Positions 1-5,248 of a stretch of 5,248 nucleotides of DNA are shown one piece after another. Both the position numbers and the translations under genes were made by a program. Source of the stretch: an uncultured Pseudomonadota bacterium (GTDB lineage: Bacteria > Myxococcota_A > UBA796 > UBA9615); contig CALCXL010000342.1 of the NCBI GenBank assembly GCA_937907595.1, positions 1-5,248 of the forward strand. The letters run 5' to 3'. Position 1 is the first letter of the stretch. Every line of letters starts with the position of its first letter. Under the pieces are notes generated by a model that ran no database searches, was not told where the DNA came from, and saw only the letters and a program-made list of their open reading frames with translations.

Positions 1-1
1 G

Positions 2-1462
2 CCCCTGCTGGCGATCGGCGGCTGCCTGGCGATCTTCGTGGCCAACGTCGGCGTCGTCGCCCGCATCGGTCGCTCCCTCAACCGCGGCTACTGGCTCCCC
101 CTGGCCGCCGCCGCCACCGCGGGGAACTGGGTCTTCTCCTCCTACGCGACGACGGGCATGGAGACCGGGTTCTGCGCCTTGCTCGTGCTCCTGGGCCTGC
201 ACGCGCTGCTGGGGGCCGATCGCCCGGCCCGCTACGCCCACGCAGGGCTCTGGTTCATCCTCGCCGCCCTCACGCGCCCCGATCACGGGCTCTTCTACGC
301 GATCGCCTCGGGCATCGTCGGCCTGGAGGGCCTGCGCCGACTGCGGAGCAAGGAGGCGCCCCGCGCCGTGCTCCTGGACTGGCTGGGTTGGTCGGCCCCG
401 TTCACGATCTACCTGGCCTACGTCGCCTGGAAGATCGGCTTCTACGGCCACCTGCTGCCCAACACCTACTACGCCAAGTCCGCCGACCTGGCCTGGTGGT
501 CGCAGGGCGCGCTGTACGGCGTCCTCTTCTGGCTGGGCGCCAACGCCTGGATGGTGGGGCTGGGGGCGCTCGGCTTCGCGCTGCTGCCCGGCGACCGGCC
601 CCAGAGGCGCTTCTCCGCCTTCACCGTGACGTCCCTCGTGCTCTACACGCTGTACACCGCCAAGGTCGGCGGCGACTTCATGTACGGCCGCTTCTTCGTG
701 ACCCTCATCCCCCTGGTCCTGCTCGCCACCGAGGGCCTGGTGTTCCGGCTCCTGGACCGGCGCTGGACCCTGGTGGCCGCCCTGTTCGCGCTCATCGCCT
801 CCGCGGCGCCGGTGACGCTGTTCGAAGGCGCAGGCGAGCGCTGGGGCATCGTCGACGAGAACCAGTACTGGCGGGTGGAGGCCCTGCGGCCGGAGGTCAA
901 GGTCCGCGCCGTGCACTGGAAGTTGGGGCGCTTCCTGCGCGACCAGGTCCGGGCGAAGGGCCTGGAGCCCGTGTTGGGCAGCGGCGGCATCGGCATGGTC
1001 GGCTACTACTCGGGACTGACGCTCATCGACAGCCGGGGCCTCACCGACGCCACCATCGCGCGGCAGCCTCTGGCGAAGCGCAAGCGCCCCGGGCACGAGA
1101 AGGTCGCCCCCCGGGAGTACCTGCTGGAGCGCGGTGTGCACCTCCTGCGGCTCAAGGGCGGCCAGCGCGGCTTCCACCCGAAGCGCTTCCGCAAGCTGAG
1201 CCGCTTCTCGCTGTCGGGGGCCGGCATCCGGGACGCCTGGCAGATCGCCCACTACGACCGCGACCTCATGAAGGGCCTGTCGACGGTCAAGGGCGTGGAC
1301 TTCGTGGACTTCGAGGCGTGGCTGGAGCGTTACGTTCGCAAGCTGCCCGACACCCCCCCCGCCGACGTGAAGCGGGACCTCCCCTGGCTGCGGCAGTACT
1401 GGTTCGACCACAACCCCGACCCCGAGCGCCTGCGCGCCATCGAAGCGAGGGCCGGCCGATGA
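2..1462 (+). CDS. AftB-like GT-C membrane glycosyltransferase, 5' partial
   Basis: Probably transfers a sugar from a polyprenyl-phosphate donor to an envelope glycan on the outer face of the inner membrane. The frame is open to the left edge; 486 residues are visible. A GTG at 38 is not a credible start, because the residues before it (PLLAIGGCLAIF) complete a membrane helix. Counting from that GTG as residue 1, hydrophobic segments lie near 18-34, 43-59, 69-79, 111-131, 158-184, 194-207, 220-237 and 243-262, followed by a soluble C-terminal domain (about 263-474). Family-type motifs, from memory of AftB-like proteins, are ATTGMET (37-43), LTRPDHG (78-84), GHLLPNTYYAK (137-147), VGGDFMYGRFF (210-220), GYYSGLTLIDSRGLTDATIA (322-341) and GHEK (352-355). 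The first loop with the usual acidic catalytic residues lies upstream, so activity cannot be judged. It overlaps the next gene by 4 bp. Exact sugar and acceptor are unknown; general GT39/GT-C membership is the fallback call. Confidence 0.82.
   Translation, partial: PLLAIGGCLAIFVANVGVVARIGRSLNRGYWLPLAAAATAGNWVFSSYATTGMETGFCALLVLLGLHALLGADRPARYAHAGLWFILAALTRPDHGLFYAIASGIVGLEGLRRLRSKEAPRAVLLDWLGWSAPFTIYLAYVAWKIGFYGHLLPNTYYAKSADLAWWSQGALYGVLFWLGANAWMVGLGALGFALLPGDRPQRRFSAFTVTSLVLYTLYTAKVGGDFMYGRFFVTLIPLVLLATEGLVFRLLDRRWTLVAALFALIASAAPVTLFEGAGERWGIVDENQYWRVEALRPEVKVRAVHWKLGRFLRDQVRAKGLEPVLGSGGIGMVGYYSGLTLIDSRGLTDATIARQPLAKRKRPGHEKVAPREYLLERGVHLLRLKGGQRGFHPKRFRKLSRFSLSGAGIRDAWQIAHYDRDLMKGLSTVKGVDFVDFEAWLERYVRKLPDTPPADVKRDLPWLRQYWFDHNPDPERLRAIEARAGR
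1447..1451 (+). promoter_or_regulatory. Ribosome binding site of the capA-like gene
   Basis: GAGGG lies 7 nt before the ATG at 1459, inside the end of the upstream glycosyltransferase gene. Together with the ATGA stop/start overlap it fixes the start of the CapA-like lipoprotein and suggests coupled translation. No separate promoter is evident between the two genes. Confidence 0.6.
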
Positions 1463-2547
1463 CGCGCATCCTCCTGCTCCTCTCCCTGCTCCTGTGCGCC
1501 TGCGGTCGTGAGGCCGAGCCGCCCGCCCCCCCCTCGGCGCCCGGGGCGAAGACCGCGCCCTTCACCCTGGTGCACGTGGGCGACATCAACCTGGCCGAGG
1601 ACGTCACCGGGCGTCTGGAGAAGGACGGCGCGGACTTCATGTTCCGCAAGGTCCGCGAGCACCTCCAGGGCGACCTGCTGGTGGGCAACCTGGAGACGGT
1701 GGTGGCCCGCGCGCCGGCCTCCAAGAAGATCGACAAGGGCTCCGTGCACCTGATGGATCCGAAGTACATCGCCGCCATCCAGGCCGAGGGCTTCGATCTG
1801 GTGACGCTGGCCAACAACCACGCGATGGATCAGCGGGGACCGGCCCTGGTGGAGATGGTCCGGCACCTGGACGCCGCGGGCCTGCCCCACATCGGCGCCG
1901 GCGCCACCCTGGCCGACGCGAAGAAGCCCTTCATCGTCGAGGGCGCGGGCCTGCGCATCGCCGTGATCGGCATGTACTGGTACTCGAGCCAGAAGAACAA
2001 GCTGGGCTGGTACGCCGGCCCGGACAAGCCCGGGGTCTGGCCGATCAAGAAGGGCGACGTGGCGCGGGAGGTCAAGGCCCTGCGCGCCGACGGCGTGGAC
2101 TTCGTGCTGGCGTCGGTGCACTGGGGGCCCAACTACACCGACGAGACCGGCAAGCTGCGCTCCCTGGCGAAGGACCTGGTGGCCGCGGGCGTGGACGGCA
2201 TCAACGGCCACGGCGCGCACATCCAGCAGGGCCTGGAGTTCGTGGGGGGGGTGCCCGTGCTCTACGGCATCGGGAACTTCGCCTTCGGCAGCAAGGGCAT
2301 CTACGCCCGCAAGTCTCCCGAGAACCGCGTGTCCTCCATCGCCCGCTGGGTCTTCCAGGATCGGGCCCTGCAGCGGGTGGAGCTGCTGCCCCTGGCCACG
2401 GACAACAAGGTGGTGGGCTTCCAGCCCCGGCCGGCGGACGCCGCCCAGGCGAAGAAGGAGTTCGAGCCCACCCTGGACCGCTACCAGGCCCGCTGGTCGC
2501 TTCGGGAGGATGGCTGGTACGTCGTCCCGGTGCCGCAGCCCAAGTAG
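1459..2547 (+). CDS. CapA / PGA_cap family lipoprotein, metallophosphatase-like fold
   Basis: The product is 362 aa, a usual length for CapA-family proteins, which are linked to poly-gamma-glutamate or polysaccharide capsule synthesis and anchoring. Residues 1-15 are a short lipoprotein signal peptide with lipobox LCAC (lipidated Cys15, Gly16 after it), then a Pro/Ala-rich linker to about 34. The PGA_cap domain fills most of the rest: HVGDINLAEDV (39-49), DLLVGNLETVV (72-82), LVTLANNHAMDQ (114-125), ASVHWGPNY (218-226), GHGAHIQQGLEF (250-261) and VPVLYGIGNFAFGS (265-278). These hold the Asp, Asn and His residues expected of the metallophosphatase-like site. GHGAHI replaces the more common GHHPHV; the outer histidines (251, 254) are kept. 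The start is set by the GAGGG Shine-Dalgarno and the ATGA overlap with the glycosyltransferase gene, which suggests one operon and a shared role at the envelope. No PgsB/PgsC-type genes are visible, so poly-gamma-glutamate synthesis is not supported; family membership is firm, substrate is not. Confidence 0.9.
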   Translation: MTRILLLLSLLLCACGREAEPPAPPSAPGAKTAPFTLVHVGDINLAEDVTGRLEKDGADFMFRKVREHLQGDLLVGNLETVVARAPASKKIDKGSVHLMDPKYIAAIQAEGFDLVTLANNHAMDQRGPALVEMVRHLDAAGLPHIGAGATLADAKKPFIVEGAGLRIAVIGMYWYSSQKNKLGWYAGPDKPGVWPIKKGDVAREVKALRADGVDFVLASVHWGPNYTDETGKLRSLAKDLVAAGVDGINGHGAHIQQGLEFVGGVPVLYGIGNFAFGSKGIYARKSPENRVSSIARWVFQDRALQRVELLPLATDNKVVGFQPRPADAAQAKKEFEPTLDRYQARWSLREDGWYVVPVPQPK

Positions 2548-2581
2548 CCCCCCGCGACCCGATCCCCGGCGCCCCTACTTG
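2541..2581. repeat. Inverted repeat with G-rich loop at convergent gene ends
   Basis: CAAGTAG at 2541-2547 is the perfect reverse complement of CTACTTG at 2575-2581. Each arm is the last Lys codon and TAG stop of one of the two converging genes, so stops of both genes sit in the stem. With a 2-nt bulge at 2539-2540 the pairing extends by CAG (2536-2538) with CTG (2582-2584). The 27-nt loop has C-runs at 2548-2553, 2558-2560, 2564-2567 and 2572-2575, which on the - strand give four G-runs of at least 3 separated by 3-4 nt. There is no T-tract on either side, so it is not a canonical intrinsic terminator. It could help end transcription from both sides, or be a by-product of two identical Lys-stop ends. 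Confidence 0.45.
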
Positions 2582-5247
2582 CTGTGCTTGACCCCGCGCC
2601 AGCCGCCCTCGGCCTGCGGATCGACGATGAGCCGCCCCTTCGTCACCGCGCCGCCGATGTCCACGGGCAGCTTCATCAGCACCGTCTCCCGCGCCTTGCC
2701 CAGGAGGCGCTGGGCCTGCTCGGGATCCAGCGTCACGCCCAGGGGCTCAAAGGGCAGGCGCAGCGCACAGCCCGCCTTCCAGCGGCTGCAGCCCCAGGCG
2801 GCGCGGCCGGCGATGACGTAGCCGGGGCGGGCCTCGCCGGAGTCGATGCAGAGGGGGCAGTGCACCCGGTGGCCGAAGGCGAAGGGCGGGCCCCCGGGCG
2901 GCGGCGCGTCCTCGGGCTCGTCGGGTCCCTTGCGGTAGTCGAAGCGGGCCCCGCGGGCCTCCAGCACCAGGGCGGCCTTGAACACCGCGCCGTTGCGCTG
3001 GTGAAAGCCGTGCAGCCGGGGCGTGCGCTGCTCGCTCAGCAGGGTGCGGATCTCCGCGTCCTCCATCGTTCGGCCGGCCAGGGTCACGCCCATGACGAAG
3101 GGGCACTCGCGGCCCGTGTCGCAGGCGAAGACCGTGCGGCGTCGACGCACCGGCTTGCCGCAGGTGGGGCAGTCCCCCAGGGCCTCCGACTCGGGGAAGT
3201 GGAAGACCGTCTTGCCCGCCTCGTCCAGCTTGAGGGCCGCGCTGAAGGGCTTGCCCTGGCGGTTCTTGAAGCCCTTGACCGCCTTCGTCTCGCCGTCCTT
3301 GAGCAGGGTCTTGGCCATGCGCTCGCTGACGTCGCGGTGGGCGATGGTCTTGGGCACCGACACCGCGCACTGGTCGCAGCGCCATGCGCGCCCGCCGTCC
3401 TTGATCGTGCCCTCGCAGCGGGGGCAGGGGCCCAGGGCCGGGCCCTCGGGCGGGGGCGGCGCCATGCGCTGGGCCAGGGTGGCGTCCAGCTTTGCGTCCA
3501 GGATCCGCCGCACCACGTCGGCGGTGAAGGCGCGGATGTCGCCCATGAAGGCGTCGCGCTGGTCCTGTCCCTCCGCCATCGACACCAGACGCGCCTCCCA
3601 CTCGCCGGTCAGCTGGGGGCTGCGAAGCTCCGGGGCGGGCAGGGCGGAGATCAGCGTGCGCCCCGCCGGGGTCGGCACCAGGTCCCGCTCCTCCCGGGCG
3701 ATGTACTTGCGGCGGAGCAGCGTCTCGATGATCGCCGCGCGCGTGGCCGGCGTGCCCAGCCCGTTCCGCTTCATGGCCCGCTTGAGCTCGGCGTCGTCGA
3801 GGCCGTCGCCCGCCTGCTCCATCGCGCCCAGCAGCGTGGCCTCCGTAAAGCGTTTGGGCGGGCGGGTCTGGCCCTCGTGGGTCCTGACCTCCACCACCGT
3901 CGCCGGATCCCCGGAGTCCACCGGGGGCAGCAGCACCTCCGGCTTGCCCCGCGAGGGCGGGGGATCCACGGCTCGCCAGCCCGCCTCCAGGCAGGTGCGC
4001 CCCTTCGCCAGGAAGCGCTCGCCGGCCACCTTGGCCTCCACCGTGGCGTTGGCGAAGACGGCGTCGGGGTGCAGCACCGCCAGGAAGCGGCGGGCGACGA
4101 GGTCGAAGACCTGCTTCTCGTCGCGATCCAGCCCCGCGCTGCGGGGATCGGTGCCCGTCGGCACGATCGCGTGGTGATCGGAGACCTCGGCGTCGTCGAC
4201 GATCCTCTTGGTGATCGGCACGGGCCAGCGCGCCTGCACCGCCTGGGCGAACTGGGCGTAGGGCCCGAAGTCCAGGCTGGCGACGAGGCCGGGCAGCAGC
4301 GGCTTCTGCTCGGTGGTCAGGTGCCGGGAGTCGGTGCGCGGGTAGGTGATCACCTTGTGCCGCTCGTACAGCGCCTGGGCGATGTCCAGGGTGCGCTGCG
4401 CGGAGAAGCGAAAGCGCTTGTTGGCCTCCTTCTGCAGGGCGGTCAGGTCGTAGAGCAGGGGCGGCTTCTCCTGGGACTCCCGGCGGGTGACCTTGCCGAC
4501 CGTGCCGGCTCCCGCGGCCTGCACCTTCGCGACGATCGCCTCGGCCGCGCTCTGCTCCGCGAGGCGATCGGGCGGGCCGCCGTCCTTGCGCTTCGGGCCC
4601 GTCCACAGCGCCTCCCAGCGCCCGGCCGGGGCCTCCAGCGTGGCTTTCACCTGCCAGAAGGTCTCCGGCACGAAGGCGTCGATGGCGTCCTCGCGGTCGC
4701 AGAGCACGGCCAGCGTGGGGGTCTGCACCCGGCCCAGGGACAGCAGGGAGCCGCCGCCGGCCCGCCGCGCCATCAGGGTCATCGCGCGCGTGGCGTTCAG
4801 ACCCACCAGCCAGTCGGCCTCGGAGCGGCAGCGGGCGGCGTCCTCCAGGGGGATCATCTCCGCGCCCGGCTTGAGGCGCTCGAAGCCCTGGCGGATGGCC
4901 GCCGTCGTCATCGCGCTGATCCACAACCGCTTGACCGGGGCCCGGCAGCCGGCGTGGCGGTAGGCGTTGCCGAAGATCAGCTCGCCCTCGCGGCCGGCGT
5001 CGCAGGCGTTGACCACCTCCCCCAACTCCCGGTCCTTGAGCAGGTCCCGCACCACCCGCCACTGCCGGGCCGAGTCCTGGCGCGGCGACAGCGTGAAGTC
5101 GTCCGGGACCATGGGCAGCGACTCCTCCCGCCAGGACTTCCACTCGGGGTGGTAGGCCTGGGGTTCGGAGAGCTCGAGCAGGTGGCCCAGGCACCAGGTG
5201 ATGCGCAGGTCGCCCCCGCCCATCCAGCCCTCGTGGCGGCCCTTCGA
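2575..5247 (-). CDS. topB: DNA topoisomerase III (type IA), N-terminus cut off
   Basis: Cuts and passes single DNA strands through a 5'-phosphotyrosine link, relaxing negative supercoils and decatenating replication or recombination intermediates. The frame is open to the right edge. The ATG at 5221-5223 is internal, since SKGRHEGW precedes it in frame and the Toprim start (EKPSxA type) is missing; roughly 20-35 residues are lost. Numbering from that Met: TWCLGHLLEL (9-18), Toprim DAGREGE (75-81), SLGRVQTPT (162-170), catalytic Tyr294 in TYPRTDSR, SDHHAIVPT (348-356), RFTEATLLGAME (458-469) and GLGTPATRAAIIE (488-500). The core ends near 585. A Pro-rich linker leads to three C-terminal Cys modules (about 599-677, 684-765, 788-868) of the zinc-ribbon/Toprim_Crpt kind. 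DAGREGE marks the Firmicutes/Bacteroidota/plasmid-like topoisomerase III type rather than the E. coli DPDREGQ type. TopA is less likely, given TWCLGHLLEL, DAGREGE and the tail. It converges on the capA-like gene with a 27-bp gap and shows no functional link to it. No conjugation genes lie in view to suggest a mobile-element copy. Confidence 0.93.
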   Translation of the reverse strand, partial: SKGRHEGWMGGGDLRITWCLGHLLELSEPQAYHPEWKSWREESLPMVPDDFTLSPRQDSARQWRVVRDLLKDRELGEVVNACDAGREGELIFGNAYRHAGCRAPVKRLWISAMTTAAIRQGFERLKPGAEMIPLEDAARCRSEADWLVGLNATRAMTLMARRAGGGSLLSLGRVQTPTLAVLCDREDAIDAFVPETFWQVKATLEAPAGRWEALWTGPKRKDGGPPDRLAEQSAAEAIVAKVQAAGAGTVGKVTRRESQEKPPLLYDLTALQKEANKRFRFSAQRTLDIAQALYERHKVITYPRTDSRHLTTEQKPLLPGLVASLDFGPYAQFAQAVQARWPVPITKRIVDDAEVSDHHAIVPTGTDPRSAGLDRDEKQVFDLVARRFLAVLHPDAVFANATVEAKVAGERFLAKGRTCLEAGWRAVDPPPSRGKPEVLLPPVDSGDPATVVEVRTHEGQTRPPKRFTEATLLGAMEQAGDGLDDAELKRAMKRNGLGTPATRAAIIETLLRRKYIAREERDLVPTPAGRTLISALPAPELRSPQLTGEWEARLVSMAEGQDQRDAFMGDIRAFTADVVRRILDAKLDATLAQRMAPPPPEGPALGPCPRCEGTIKDGGRAWRCDQCAVSVPKTIAHRDVSERMAKTLLKDGETKAVKGFKNRQGKPFSAALKLDEAGKTVFHFPESEALGDCPTCGKPVRRRRTVFACDTGRECPFVMGVTLAGRTMEDAEIRTLLSEQRTPRLHGFHQRNGAVFKAALVLEARGARFDYRKGPDEPEDAPPPGGPPFAFGHRVHCPLCIDSGEARPGYVIAGRAAWGCSRWKAGCALRLPFEPLGVTLDPEQAQRLLGKARETVLMKLPVDIGGAVTKGRLIVDPQAEGGWRGVKHSK
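2620..3429 (-). repeat. Three tandem C-terminal Cys modules in topoisomerase III
   Basis: The C-terminal third of the topoisomerase repeats one plan three times: a CxxC pair, a second Cys pair or its remnant, then a segment ending in a basic GF/Gly-rich strand and a hydrophobic strand. Module 1 has C600/C603 and C616/C619, then KAVKGFKNRQGKPFSAALKL. Module 2 has C685/C688 and C701/C707, then LHGFHQRNGAVFKAALVLE. Module 3 has C789/C792 and C812/C819 (GCSRWKAGC), then a looser ending (KLPVDIGGAVTKGRLIVD). In relatives such modules bind single-stranded DNA and often zinc; that role is inferred here. A Pro-rich linker (about 771-780) separates modules 2 and 3. Confidence 0.7.
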
Positions 5248-5248
5248 G

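Noticed and set aside
38..40. GTG as start of the glycosyltransferase
   Set aside because: The frame continues to the left edge with hydrophobic residues that belong to the same helix, and the family's N-terminal catalytic loop would otherwise be absent.
388..1458. The CapA frame stays open upstream to 388, giving a possible 719-residue protein
   Set aside because: The added part is Arg/Pro/Ala-rich out-of-frame translation of the glycosyltransferase gene. The lipoprotein signal, Shine-Dalgarno and ATGA overlap all place the real start at 1459.
1330..2220. A 296-codon - strand open frame opposite the CapA-like gene
   Set aside because: His/Val/Gly/Arg-rich antisense shadow of a well-supported gene; no ribosome binding site or domain seen.
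2548..2574. Canonical rho-independent terminator between the converging genes
   Set aside because: No T-tract follows a GC-rich stem on either strand; only the 7-bp AT-containing stem with a 27-nt loop is present.
3023..4177. A 384-codon + strand open frame opposite the topoisomerase gene
   Set aside because: Ser/Arg/Pro-rich product without recognisable motifs, antisense to conserved topoisomerase coding sequence.
2747..5194. An 815-codon open frame on the - strand inside the topoisomerase gene
   Set aside because: It is a shadow frame in GC-rich DNA: low-complexity Gly/Arg/Ala/Pro product with no domain, while the overlapping frame carries every topoisomerase motif.
5221..5223. ATG as start of topoisomerase III
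   Set aside because: In-frame coding continues to the window edge and the Toprim N-terminal strand with its conserved Glu would be missing.

Overview
The window is GC-rich, with G or C at most third codon positions, and holds three genes packed almost end to end. Two on the + strand overlap by 4 bp. They converge, across a 27-bp gap, on one long - strand gene. No tRNA, rRNA, CRISPR array or insertion sequence was seen. Very high GC, a lipoprotein signal peptide and a GT-C type envelope glycosyltransferase suggest a high-GC, probably Gram-negative bacterium. A Myxococcota or other former deltaproteobacterial lineage is a tentative guess; nothing in the sequence fixes the taxon.

Left part (2-2547, + strand): a two-gene cell-envelope unit. 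The first gene, cut by the left edge, is a polytopic membrane protein with the hallmarks of the AftB-like, polyprenyl-phosphate-sugar-dependent (GT-C fold) glycosyltransferases. Its stop codon overlaps the start of the second gene (ATGA). The second gene encodes a lipoprotein of the CapA / PGA_cap family, which has a metallophosphatase-like fold and is linked to capsule or poly-gamma-glutamate biology. The overlap and a good Shine-Dalgarno point to translational coupling and a shared envelope-polymer role; the substrate is unknown.

Middle (2548-2574): a short convergent junction. The two genes both end in Lys-AAG plus TAG, so their ends form a perfect 7-bp inverted repeat. It flanks a loop that is C-rich on + and G-rich on -, and the - strand of that loop fits a G-quadruplex pattern.

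Right part (2575-5247, - strand): most of a DNA topoisomerase III (type IA), missing only its N-terminal tip beyond the right edge. It has the Toprim DAGREGE motif, the SLGRVQTPT signature, the catalytic tyrosine in TYPRTDSR, and a long C-terminal tail of three Cys-bearing repeat modules. It is a housekeeping decatenation/recombination-resolution enzyme with no evident functional link to the envelope pair.

No clearly new system is visible. The points most worth a second look are the GT-C/CapA pairing, the triple C-terminal module of the topoisomerase, the G-rich hairpin at the convergent junction, and three 8-nt G/C homopolymers in the envelope genes.
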